From Antitrichia curtipendula (taxonomy: Eukaryota > Streptophyta > Bryopsida > Hypnales > Leucodontaceae), in NCBI GenBank assembly GCA_951230915.1, contig OX579639.1:23684001-23748000 (forward strand): a DNA stretch of 64,000 nt, in the 5' to 3' direction. This document shows positions 1 through 12,200 of this stretch, piece after piece. A program made the translations under genes and the position numbers. The stretch's first letter is position 1; each line of letters opens with the position of its first letter. Under the pieces are notes generated by a model. That model had not been told where the DNA came from and did not search any database. It saw only the letters and a list, made by a program, of their open reading frames with translations.

Positions 1-3000
1 ACCATCAATGTCCACGTCAGGATTGAAGAATTGAACTTGGAATAACAAACAGACGGCCTATAATTGAAATCAAATATGCTTACAGCAATGAAAGAGATGG
101 AACAGTGAAACGTGAAATAAAGAAATAAAAAAACATACCTTTGCAATCATTTTCCACTGTAGCAACAATTGCCGCATAACCCTCCCGATTCACCATATTG
201 CCATCATGGAGGGCATACAATGATTGTCCACCTACCACAAATGTCAAACTCTCATACGGCAAGTTCAAGTTAGCCTCCCACTTCATGAGAATTTGCTCGT
301 GAGAGCATTGCACAACCTGGTTAAACGCATGGAATTCATCCTTGCGGAATGCTGTGTCGACATTCAAATAATAAGTGAAGAGGCTGCTCTGGCATGTGCC
401 AAGTGCCCCCACAAAATCGCAGATAAATGCGTCTCGCTTTTGAGCCCACTGAATCAGAGTGTCAACAGCCTCTAGCATTGGCAACATCGCCAACATTCCG
501 AGCAACACGTACGGGTCTACCAGGAGAGCGAGGTTTGCCTGCACCCACAAGAAGCCCCACAGAAATGAAAAAATAAATACGGTGGAATAAATTAGCACGG
601 AAGCAGACAAGACCCATTCCCAAAAAGTGAATGACAAACTAGCGCATTTGAACTGTGGCAGTCGGTGCATTCGGTGCACGTTGGGGGGGAAGAAATTTCC
701 CTGGAAGTGGTCCAGTATGCAGTGATTCCATAGTTACAATAATAGCTTAAACCTTAAATAAAAAAATCCAAAAGTAACAAAATATTCTTCATGTTCATCC
801 AAGGCAGCTCATCGAAGCTGAAAATGCAAAGCAGCTAGCTAGGCAAGGCTGTTCATCGAAGGCTAGCTAGGCAAGGCTGTTCATCAAAGCTGAAATGCAA
901 AGCAGGTTCATCTTCCTGGAGATTGACTTCAGTTATTATCACAAGCGGCGTCTGTATGCCTGAGTGCCTGACAGGATTGACGTTCATCATTCAGACCGGA
1001 TCATGATGCACTGAGCGGCCCAGTCCAATGTTCTTTTAATGCAAGATATGTGGCTTCAGTAAAAAGACATTGGCTATTTTTCCAGTGTAAAGGAAATCTT
1101 CATTTCTGTTGTTCAAAAGAGTTTTCATCGAAGCTGAAAATGCAAAGCAGCTAGCTAGGCAAGGCAAATTGATTGTTGACAAAACTGACATCATCAACAA
1201 CACGTCCTTTGGAAGGAATGCCTAACTAAGCCAGCAATGAAACCAACTTACAAATTCTTAACTTTTGTTTCAATTTGTTTCAAAAGAAAAACAACAAAAC
1301 TACAGATTACAAGCTCATGGTCAATGAATCAACAGGTTCTTACCCATTCACGAACTGATGCTACAGAGCAAGCTCAAACGACCTCACATTCTTCAAGAAC
1401 CAATGACATACCAAGAATCAACAAACCTGTAAAGTTCAGGACCATTAAGAACAGGAAGAAGACAAGAAAACTTACCCGAGCCTTTGGACCCCACTTCTTG
1501 TCATCCTTGTCCGCAAGCATCATGGCTACAACACCTTTATACTCTGCCAACAGCCTCCTGATTGGTCCAAGGCAGCTCATCCAACGTGTTTTGACATTCT
1601 TGAGCATCTTCAGGCCTTTAGACTCAAGCTGCTTCGCCAAATTTCGGAATTCAGCAGCCTTTTGGGGAGAATGTGCAAAATATGCATGAGTCATCCGGAG
1701 CACTTCTTCCACGACGTGCATCACCGTCAATGAAGATAGTGACTGGGCAGCCAAATTCAGACGATGGGCACAGCAGTGAACACCTGGAATAACGAAAAAG
1801 TGAGACACCATTGAAAGTGGCCCGCAATATTTTGTAGAAAGCTAAAAAATATCACAAGAATTGAAGAGGACCGTAACACCTACAGAATTACCCCGTTGGA
1901 ATCACGTAAATTGAATGGCAAAAAACCGAATGTATGTCAACACAATGAATTGTTTTCAGACTAATTAATCGCATATCAATGTTCACAGATGTGTATGGTC
2001 AATGCAATTGTCAATTTTGTTAAATTAGCTAGCATGAATTATAACATACAATATATAATGGTCTACTGTCTAGGTGCTACGGCTTTGAATGAATCAGACC
2101 TTCATCTATCGTCTATGCTAGGTTCACTGCACGCTGATGTATCTCGTAGAGGATGTAGGAGAAAGCAGATTTGGGGTCGTGATGCTAAGTGGAGGAAAAC
2201 GCAACATGTACCAAAATATCTAAACAAGAAAGAGTTGTCACAACAAGCCAAAGGAAAAAACACAGCTGAATTAAGACAGTGGGTACAACCTGTTGCGAAA
2301 GGAGCAAACTTTTCCTTGATTTGCGTGGTGACACCGGACTTCAACCCCTGGAAAGTGCTGACGCCGTCCGCTCCAAAGCAAAGCAGCTTCTCTGCTAGTT
2401 CCATATTTGTGACACCACCCCCAGCTGTCACGGCATTCGTAATCACACTCGTCAACTTGTTGGCTGTAGCACCATCGGAATCCATCTTTTGGATTGATAA
2501 AAGTAGGGGCACGCGGCACCAGTTGACCATGACGTAGGCGTGAATTGCGAGCCAACTAGTATTGTCGCAAGCGGTGGTCTCATCTGCAGACAAAGCAAAA
2601 TAGGTGGCATTTGAAACTAGTGCCTTAATCTTCTGCTTGACGAAGTCGTACAGGTGCTCTGCCATGATCCAGCCAGAGCCATGAGCCCAGTGTTTACGAG
2701 GAAGTTCCGGGACCTCAAGAAACTCATACAACTCAAATCTGGCCTCGAACTCAGTCATTGGCCTTCCACTCGCAAGCAACTGAAACAACGTGGCAAACTG
2801 CACGCGTTTCCTGCGAGACTCGGACGTGCTACACCCCTGGATGAGTTCAGTCATAGAAAAAGGACCACGAGCTGCATAAAGCAACATGCATTTCTTGTGA
2901 ATCTCACGCTGGCCGTGTTTGGAAACTGTGTCCCACTTAGGAGCCATTTGTATGGCTTTTCCACGCACTACAGAGCAAGGCCGACACCGGACAAGGTGCA

Positions 3001-3667
3001 AGACACTATCTTCCGCTAAGACTGCCTCACTCCACGGTTCCTTCGCCGCCCACTCGGTGTGAAATTTGCGGTGGAGGTCGTAGTTCTTCTTCAGTTTTAT
3101 CATAGTGCTTGTGGAAGATGGTTCCACAGCACTTGCAGCCTTTAGTTTGCCCTTCTCGCTCTTCCTCTTCTTCCCAACACGCGGTGGAGGGTCCACGAAA
3201 GCCTCATCATCCGAATCCACCATTTCGTCATTGTTCAAGTCCACGTCAAACTCGGAATTTGTAGCTTCTTCTTCGTCTGAGAGCGGGACAATTGCAGGGC
3301 ACGAGAGAAGGACCTCAGTGTCTAGAGACTGAGAAGTCACCAAGTCTGAGTCGTTCGGGGGTGCACTGGAAGACCCCACACCAACCCCTCCAACGGCACT
3401 ACATTCAAGCGGACCACGATTGAAGGAGTTCCTGCTCGACGAGAAGTAATGCCGCATCGTCGCACCAGACCGTGCCCTCTTTTTGGCCTCCACCTCGAGC
3501 GCTCGCTTGGAAGCTTTCGCCTTCCTCTCAGCTGCCTTCGCCTGCTGCTGCAACCGGTTAAGTTTTCGTGAACGCCTCTCTGCGACCTTCACGTCGTCCA
3601 TTATCTTCGCCTTCGCCAAGCCAGCGACACCAACATTCAATGCTGCGGAAGGGGAGTCCGCCATCAT
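1..3667 (-). CDS. hAT-family transposase, 3' end beyond window
   Basis: Four exons are visible on the minus strand with GT-AG junctions that keep frame: 3667-2290, 1783-1476, 538-139 and 35 to beyond position 1. The likely start is the ATG at 3667 or 3664 (MMADSPSAAL); the longer frame upstream has no ATG. The order of parts is a basic Ala/Lys/Arg helix (about residues 25-80), an acidic segment, a C-x2-C...H-x-H BED/TTF-like finger (CRPC near residue 240), and an RNase-H-like core. The core shows SADETTACDNTSWLAIHAY (about 360), FGADGVSTF (about 432) and HCCAHRLNLA (about 461), the hallmark blocks of hAT enzymes with the first two catalytic Asp residues. The C-terminal hATC dimerisation domain would lie outside the window. 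It resembles the hAT subgroup with KIAA1586-like zinc fingers. No stop or frameshift is seen, so the gene may be young or domesticated. Confidence 0.8.
810..1165. repeat. Direct repeats in hAT gene intron 2
   Basis: A unit of about 40 bp reading catcgaagctgaaaatgc followed by aaagcagctagctaggcaag occurs at 810-849 and 1127-1165. A shuffled partial copy lies at 855-905. Their position in the intron between transposase exons suggests local duplication; no function is evident. Confidence 0.7.
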
Positions 3668-3774
3668 TGAGCACCCTGAAATCCTCGATGTAGACAAAAG
3701 GACCAATACCCAATGCGATTTCTACAGAAGAAGACAGTCCTAATACCCAAACTACAAGCCCGAAGAGATCGCAC

Positions 3775-4098
3775 TACTGAAATTGAAATACACGAAAACC
3801 CAACACCCCAATCCGACCCAGATCGTACCAACAGCTAGTATCCAAATTGAACCACCCTAAAACCCAATACCCCAACTCGATCCAGATCGCACCAATTGCC
3901 AGTACTTCAAGTGAACCAAAAGGAAACCCAACACCCCAACCCGATTCAGATTGCACCAACAACCAGTACCCGAATTGAACCACCCTAAAATCGAACACCC
4001 CAATCCGATCCAGATCGCACCAACAGTTAGTTCTCCAGCTGAACCACACCAAAACCCAACACCCAAACCCGATCCAGATCGCACAAAAGCCAAGGAGC
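3775..4098. repeat. 64-bp minisatellite, five units
   Basis: Five diverged copies of a unit containing ccgatccagatcgcaccaac recur with an exact 64-bp spacing (the G of each CGA is at 3815, 3879, 3943, 4007 and 4071). Because 64 is not a multiple of three, the long open frame read across it on the minus strand is a by-product of low stop density and not a gene. It lies just upstream of the hAT transposase start, in the element's subterminal or promoter region. Confidence 0.85.
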
Positions 4099-4807
4099 CA
4101 GGTCACCGCAATTGAAAAGGAGGATACGGGTTTGCAAATGACAATGAACACAAAGCCTAAAACCTTGCATTGCACCCTGTGCAGCCGCCCTCCACGATCA
4201 CGCAAATCAAAGGAATACATCATTGCAAAGGAATGCAAATCTCTTGGCCGCACTCTACGCAGAGTGGAATTCAATGTGGCATTCTAAGACACTAAGGCAT
4301 CGCGGAGTGGGCTACAACACAGATGTACACACAGCAAAGGTGGCGCTCTAGGACTTCAATGCAGTAGAGAGGTGGCCTTGAAGAAGCCAAGAGTGGGAGA
4401 GAAGGTGGCGACGGAACAAGCTGTGACCAGACGGGGTGATGGAGAACAGGCTGCGCAACGGAAAAATTGAAAGCTGCGACGCGGGAGGCGCTGGCGACGC
4501 GAGGGTCATTTCAAAGACAGTTCCACGCGGAATTTACACCGGGACCCAAAGCCGCGTGCGGCCATGGGCGATTTTTGCCTGTTTTCTCGTGTTTTTTTCC
4601 TATAGGCTTGGTGCTGGCCTCAAATTTTTGGTGCTATTTAGCACCAAATCGCCAAAAAAAACAACCCTGCTCAACATGACATTAATAAGTATATACATCT
4701 ATTAATATGCACATGTATATGAGGTCTCTATGTGAAGCAAGTCCATATTCTTAATGAATGCCTGGATAAGGTATCAATAGAGTGTCATATTGAGTAAGTT
4801 CACAAGT

Positions 4808-6971
4808 TAAGGTAGTCGGTGCTCTAATAGTGACCGTGCTCGAAAAGCAACTTCTAACACGGAGGTACATTTTGCTTTCATTAATGTACATTTCAAGAAG
4901 TGATTGCTTTTAGTAACCATTGTGTTTCAACTTCAAAAATTTGCAATTAATTCCACCAACTGAAGGTCCGAAAACTATGAAACAACTTGGAATCCAATTC
5001 CATTTTTCTTCCCACGAAAATTTATTGAAATTTATTTCAAGGAGTTTAGCTTTCCCCAAAATGCACTCTGCTCTGAAAAAATCACTTTAAGAGCAGAATT
5101 AGGTAGAAGGTTCAAAAAACGCTCATCTAAAGGAAGAAAGATCCTTGTGCATAAATAGATGGACCCAAAGACTTTTTACATTTGGGGGGAGAAAAATAAA
5201 TGAGGAACACAACAATTTTTTGACTTAGAATGAATAAAATATGTTTTTCCAAAGTTAGAGGTGCCTAGGTCCATATTAATGATCATAGGTGCAAGTGTGA
5301 TGAATTAGAATATGCCTTTGAATGAAACCAATGAGTTTAAGAATGATCCATTGTATGTTTCCATTCAATTCACTTCCCATTGTAAATCAAAATTTATTGT
5401 AACCCCTAAACACCCTAGGGTTTCCTCACATAATTTCAAGTCCAATTCAAAGTACTGTAAAAATTGCATCCCATGTCCAAATTCAATAAAACATGCTGAG
5501 AAACTTGCACTCTCTCTTCTAATTTGTGTAATAAAATTTTCAGATCAATCCAAGATGTACTGATTTTGGGGAAGCCAATTAAAGTTATAGGTTCAGTTTG
5601 AGTCCACCAAATTGCATTTGATGGTTGCAACTTTGGGGGCTTGTATCTACCTCATCTAATGTTTGTTTTCAATAAATAAATAAAATTGGATTATGTTCCC
5701 CTTGTAGTCTAGTTATCGTGGTAAAACTTTCATGTCAATCCAAGTTGTTTTTAAATGTTTGGGAGCAATTCAAAGTTCAAAATCCCAACATTTTTGGATT
5801 ACAGTAGAGTTATTCGTAAAGTAAACCTGAGTTTAGAGGTAAAATTGGGGTTTGAACCCCCGCTTTATGTAAAAAAGCAGGTGAAAAAGTAAAAAGCTCG
5901 CGCAATCAACACTAGCAAAACAAAACTTGGAACCAAACTTTCTTTCGCATCGAAATGGTGCCTAAAAAAGTTTGGACCTGAGTTTACCTGTCAAAGAAAT
6001 TGTACATTGACAATTTGTGAGAGTAGAGGGTGGAGAGGTTGTTTTTATAATGAAATCCACTGTTCTTTATGAACTCTCAAAGGATATGGGTTTATTTTAA
6101 GATTGAGCTCCTCCAAGCTCTTACAAGTTACTTACAACTCCAACCATTTACATATCCCATATGGGTTGCTTTACCTCCTTTCACCAATTTGTATAAGAGC
6201 TTGTTTAAAACTGGGTACCAAACTAGGGATGACTTTACGAATAACTCTAGTGAACTTCGGCGGTTTGTTTCTTCTTCATACAATGTTCGTTTCCTATAAA
6301 TTGTTTTGGAAAAGTTTTGCATACTAGTCTAGTTTGTGTGGTTAAAATTTCACATCAATCTAAGAAGTTACGCGTGATTGAAAAGCATTTTAGTAGAAGG
6401 AGGTTCAACTTCAAATGTGGTTTTTTGCAATTTTTCAACATTTCAATGCCATTTTGCAGACCTCACCAAATTCAGGACTTTGTTATGAGCAAAATCACAC
6501 ATGATGGTGAACCATGTCACCTGCTCAATAGCTTGAAACCCCACACATGGAATGGCAGTTTCTCACCACACAAAGTCACTTTCATTTCTACATCCATGTG
6601 CACTGTTTGGGGCACTTCTAGAGGGGCGGTTCTTAATGCCCAAACTGTTTTCAAGCCTCCTCCTAAGGTAGGAGGCTGGTAAAGCAACCCTTGTAAGAGT
6701 TGATTGCATTGTCAAGGAAGCTAAACTCCTTGAAACAATTATCAGTAAATTTTAGTAGGAAGAAAAATAGAATTGGCATCTAATCCAAGTCCTTTCATAT
6801 TTTTCGGACCTTTGTGGAATTAGTTACAACTTTTTGAAGTTGAAACGCAATGGTTTCTAAAAGCGACCTCCTCCTAAAATTTACAATGTTAGTACATTGA
6901 AGAAAGTAAAATGTACCTATGTGTTAGAGGTCGCTTTTAGAGCCAAGTTGCTTTTAGAGACACCTACCTTA
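4808..6971. mobile_element. 2.2-kb element with ~250-bp terminal inverted repeats
   Basis: The left end (TAAGGTAG..., 4808 to about 5055) is repeated in inverted orientation at about 6715-6971 (...CTACCTTA). The two arms align over roughly 250 bp with moderate divergence; both contain stretches such as gtacattttgctttc and caaggagtttagctt. No convincing target duplication flanks it. The interior has only short, unconvincing reading frames, so it is probably non-autonomous. Shorter relatives occur at 29819-30117 and 52136-52375, and a related arm at about 39130-39380. Confidence 0.75.
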
Positions 6972-8096
6972 TGCCTTGCCACTCATTTGTGATGTTGCTC
7001 TCAAGTGAGTCAGCATCATCATTCTGCTTTGGTAATAAGATATATCCCTGTGAAAATGATCCACTGCATCAATGTTTTGACATTACATTGGTACCCCACG
7101 ATCCATGGGAAGAGTTGTTGAAAAGATGTAACAGCATACCAACTTTCCACAGGACGGAATATAAAAAATTAGATAAATTGTGTTCTCGAGTGGGACCTGA
7201 ATTGCAACAAACAGGTCATTGCAGAACTGAGTTTGTCAGGTATTGAGCTTGGGAACACTAAAATACGTCACTTACAATAAGTTACATATGACTGTACAAA
7301 CGAAAGTTAGAAAGCAATCAAACACTTCCTGAAACAAATAATGTTCTTTGGACCTCCTTGACCCTGACCCTATACGGTACTCATCATGCACCTTTTTACA
7401 GTACTAACAATTTATTTATCCAACTCTCAACCTACTTTGTCTCTCTTTTTTTCCAATTAAATTAGGTAGTGTAGAGTATCCCTTCTTTTGAAGATACGTA
7501 GTTTTAGGTGTCACTTGGAGCTGTTTTTTCAAAGCTCAAGATGGGACCTTAACTCCTAAAATTCTTTCATGTTTAGAGGCCCAAAATTGCTTTAGAATAC
7601 TAGTCTTCAATGCAAGGGTAAAATTTCCATCTATACTTATTTTGTAACAAATCCAACCATAGGATCCTTTAGTTAATTTGTTAGAGTACACCCTCCTAAA
7701 ATTTGAAAATAATAAAACCTTACCAATTGCAAGATCATGATACTTAGATTTTGAAAAGAAAAATTTTCAACTCTTCACAAATGGTTAGGTTTCATCTTTT
7801 GAACTTTTCACCCAAAATTGTGTAGATCCTACAACTTGCAACCCTCCATAATATGTTGAAAATATATTAATTTGGATATATATATAATTTCAACAAAAGA
7901 TATTTAATATTCATGCTTGAAAAAAATAGTAAGTAGAAAGAAGTAGAGAATGCTTCAAAATACTAAATTGATAAGAGTTTAGTTATGGACTTAAAAAATG
8001 TCAATCCTAATGGTTTTGATGTTGTAATAAACAATCTCCATCCTATCAGATTTTAATTTTTTTCCAAAAATATTGAAAATTGAGTTAACCCACAAA
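6972..8096. other. AT-rich intergenic, decayed repeat fragments
   Basis: No gene is recognised. The last part (about 7915-8090) is a fragment of the same repeat family into which the 15.3-kb transposon inserted. It contains the unduplicated sequence gtaagtagaaagaagtagag at 7929-7948 and serves as a related empty site. Confidence 0.6.
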
Positions 8097-8647
8097 GGAC
8101 CAAAGTGCATTTTTTTGGCACCATAGTGATTTGGGGAAGCTCACTATGAATGGAGTTTTTATTTATATTTCTTTGAAATTTTCACACAATATGTGCCCAA
8201 ATAGTAGCTTTAAGGCCCAACAATTTTCATAACTTTTGACTACATGGTTAAAAAGTTATTGCATGATATATAGTTTTCATTACTCGGCAGGCAACCCATG
8301 CAGCAAAAAAAACTTCCTTAAAAACTTTCTAATTTTAAAAATAAAAATTTAAAATTGGTTCTTTAGATTTCTATACACATAGAAAGCTTTAAATCATTCC
8401 ATTTTGATTAATGAGATGAAAGTTATGAGGAATTTTAGTTGTAGATAGTTTATGGATAGTTATGAAATCTCTACTCTAAAATAAACTTTGAAGTCCTTTA
8501 TTTTACTCAATTTTTAATATTTTTGAAAAAAATAAAAACAGTAAGTGTGCATTGTTTATTACAGCATTGCAACCATTGAGATTGGCATTATTCAATTCCA
8601 TAAATATTTTGTTAACAATTTTGTATTTTGAATTATTCTCTACTTCT

Positions 8648-8717
8648 TTCTACTTACCAGGGTTGCTAGCGTGCGAGCTTGTGAGCGTGAGCCTGTGAGC
8701 CCGTGAGCCTGTGAGCG
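8648..8717 (+). repeat. Left target duplication, terminal inverted repeat and subterminal hexamers
   Basis: The 10-bp duplication TTCTACTTAC (8648-8657) is followed by CAGGGTT, then GCTAGCGTGCGAGC (8665-8678), then five GTGAGC hexamers at 2-bp or zero spacing to 8717. Such clustered subterminal repeats are typical transposase-binding sites. Confidence 0.88.
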
Positions 8718-9238
8718 GGAACTTTCTTTTGCATAAAAAAAAGGTAAGGGACCTATGACCGTGGATTCTTTACATTCAGAATTATAGAATTGTGAAGTCA
8801 TTTAACCCTTGAAGGACGGATTGACAGTCGTGGAAATCATGCATTTTGGTACCATGTGGCATCATCTAATTTGAATAAGCCAAATATACTTATTAGAAGT
8901 CAAAATACTCTAGAAGATTTTTCATTTTCATCCCTAATACCGAAGATGAATAATTGTACTTCTATCCTGAATGGAGAGATTCTTTTTCATTCTTTGGACA
9001 AAAGACGTCCTTTGTGGCGTTTAAGGGTTAAATAAAATTTGATGTACTTGCAATAGTAATTTGAAGTGTTTTTTTGCAATATATTAATGTATTCATATTT
9101 GATAGACATCATGATATACAAATTGCAAATGGAAATATCAAATGTCCAGGATGTACTTAGCCATAAAACACACAAATCCAATCAAATTAGAAATCCAATA
9201 CAATAGTTCGACTCCTGAGATGTGTCAATCTCAAGAAT

Positions 9239-12200
9239 CTAAGTGGCAGTGGACTCAGTAGCGGAACCTTCAGTAGAAGATGATGATGACTCTGATGTCT
9301 CCCTACCCTCTGACGCACTACCATCTATAAACTCTAGAACTTTCAAAGCATACGTATCTTTGCGGCGTTTTGGATTAGAGCTGTCAAATTCCACAAACGC
9401 AGATGCCATCTGCTCGGCATATACGGGAAGATGAAAAGGCTTTTCTGGACTTAAGAGAAGACTTCGCCTCTTCATAATCTCATTTGCTGATGTCAATCGT
9501 TGATGACTACAAACAGAAGTGAAACAATGTTAGACTTGCAAAACATAAGATTTTTCTTAGAATTAAGAAAATACTAAAAAATCTCAAACTTACTTACTGA
9601 ATGGTGTCTGTCGAGAGAACTTTCGAGGCACGATGGTCATGCCGTCCGGATCTTGGGATTCCTGAACTGCCGGTGGTGCTTGTGTTGTCTCCACGACTGG
9701 AATAGACTTCTTCATGGGCTCAAGGATGGCTTTGAAAATATCTCCATCCTCCTCCAATGCAACAATGTGGCGGCCCGTGCCACGACAAGCAGTAATGGAG
9801 GCCCCTAAAATGAACAACCTCACATACATTAATTGAATGACATAATTTGAAACAATACAGATGTAGTCAACATAATTAAATTAAATTTATACCTGTAGCT
9901 GCAGTACAATCTAAAACTACATCTCCTTCGCCTGTTGTTGCTTCCAAGAGGAGTTGAAAAAAACGGGGGTCTTTTTCACGAGCCCCACGCCATGGTTTAG
10001 GACCGTCCATTGCCAACTCACTCTCCTTTGTGAAGTTCATCAAAATGTCATCACGTCCAATGTCCAAGCTTGCATTCTTCATAGTTTGTGTGAATTTGAA
10101 AGAAAAATTGGATTTCCCTTTTGAGCCAAAATCCTTCACAAGTAGGGTGATTGAAAACTTCTGTGTCTGCAAGAAATTAAACCAAACATATGTAAGAATT
10201 TAATGACAAAATGAATGATAAAATGACATCATTTTCAAAAGAAGTTCAATTATATTTACCGTGGTTTTGTTGTCTAATGCCGAAGTCAAGTGCAATCGAT
10301 TCATGCCCAACCACTCCTTCTTCTTCTTCAACATCGGATAAATCTCGCACAGCCCTAGAATAGAGCTCTTTGAGTCCACGGAGAATGAATGAATAATAAT
10401 CAAACATCCATGGTCTTGTAGATGCCTTTCTGCAAAGACAAATACCGCATGCATTGCCTCGTACTCTGTATCTTCGTTCCACTGTGGAATCTCATTTGTT
10501 GGCACCAACATTCCAGGCACGGGCAAATTCTCCGGACAGTCAAAGAAGATGAGGTCCACTACTGGCCTTCGGTTTATTACACCATCCAAAAATCGAGGCT
10601 TCCCTGCTGATACCTACAAACATACCGTATTCCACAAAATAAATTATGAACTCACAAAATCATCATGTCATTCAATTAAAAAAAGGGTTTACAATAACAA
10701 ATCAAATATATTACCTTCGTCAAAAATTCCATAATCTCAGGATACCACGATGGTTCCGTCGAGCGCATGTCATCCACAAGGTCTACAATAGAGATATTGA
10801 GGACCAAATCCTCCGTGTTGTCTCCCTCATTATCTTGAATCATAAGAGCTTGAGTGCCATGCGTTAGGACATCCTCGGTCAACTGCGACAATGCCTTCCT
10901 CTTCAATCCACCTTGAGACCCACCTTGCATCTGTGAGCCTTGGTCGACGGTAGAAGATGCTGGAATTGGATTTCTGTCATTCACCTTCTTCTTGCCTTTG
11001 GCCTTAGCCTTCTCTTCCTTCTCCTTCTCCTTCTCTGCTAACTTTGCAATGCGCTCCACTTCTTTTTTCTCTTTTGCGATGATGGTAAGTTTCTCCTTAG
11101 CTTCCTTTTTCCTATCATTGTGTTCCCTCCTTGCAATGGCCCTCTTCTTTTGTTTATCACTCAATCCTACAAACTCATCAACGTCCAAATCAATGGCACC
11201 TAAACCCTCAAAAGACTTCCGGTATTGCATCTCAGACGGAGGCATGAAAGTGATGTGGCACTCCAAATACCACCCTCCTCCACTGAGATGAGCTGTCGTG
11301 AACGTACGGAGCTGATTTAGGGTGTACATGCAATCTGCTGAACTTCGATCAAACCAAGTAGACAAGAACGGAGGAAGATCCTTTTCTGCAATTGCACCCT
11401 TTGGAAGAAGTTCCAACTTGAAATACCTGCGGTGTAATTCAAATGTGTCATTGCATACAAGTTTCAAAGTACAATACACTAAAAACAAATCAATACATTC
11501 TTTTATGCAACACCAAGAAAACAGTGAGTATTAGCCACATAAAGAAGAATTTACTAGTGCATTTTATGGTTGCTATGCTGAAGCAAATAAGCCAAATATT
11601 CAAGAAAAGAAAGAAAACCAAATTAAAAATCCATTTCATGCAAAAAGTTGGGGCTTCACATGGTATCTACAAAACCATAGTCAAATTATTGTATTTACAT
11701 GGGAAACTATTATACACAAAAATCTATTTGAAAGACAATGGTACCACTAATTGGAGGTGAATCTGGTAACTCCTAGAGCTTAGTCGGATCCGACTAAGCT
11801 CTTTGAGGTACCAGATTCACCTCCAATTCCTGTTACCCCTCACCATTTCAAACAATTTTTTAATTATAAGCACAGATTTCTGTAAAAGTATAAAATTGAA
11901 ATATGTACTCTTCATCGCTAATTCTAACAAAAAATAAAGGGGTCTATGAACAAACCGAAATAGAACTCTTCGAACCGCCTGGTTTGAGCCTTCATAATTC
12001 ATGAAGGAGTCACTCTTCTTAAAATAATTTGCTCCCTTCAACTGGGCCTGAAACCCGTGCTCCCACATCCTCCTTCTCCAACCTTCTATGTAATCCGCAA
12101 GGAACTCTGGCCTTTGTGGGACTTCCATATTGATGGTGATGTTATCATCTTTGATCACACCATCAAAGTATTCAATAGCTGCATCTTCAATCTAAAAAAA

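Larger units (their letters stand above)
1..4669 (-). mobile_element. hAT-type DNA transposon, right part only
   Basis: The minus strand encodes a hAT-like transposase. About 1 kb upstream of its start the sequence ends in CAACCCTG (4662-4669), which read inward is CAGGGTTG, the usual start of hAT terminal inverted repeats. The next bases, ctcaacat, would be the 8-bp target duplication. The other end lies left of the window, so neither the inverted repeat nor the duplication can be confirmed. Just inside the end is a small perfect hairpin (GGTGCT/AGCACC, 4629-4646). Confidence 0.65.

Noticed and set aside
3774..4274. 166-codon minus-strand open frame
   Set aside because: It is read across a 64-bp tandem array; the period is not a multiple of three and the protein shows no domain.
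5816..5990. Possible small fold-back (cctgagttta repeated) and a gggtttgaacccc T-arm-like motif
   Set aside because: Pairing is short and the tRNA-like motif has no supporting stems.
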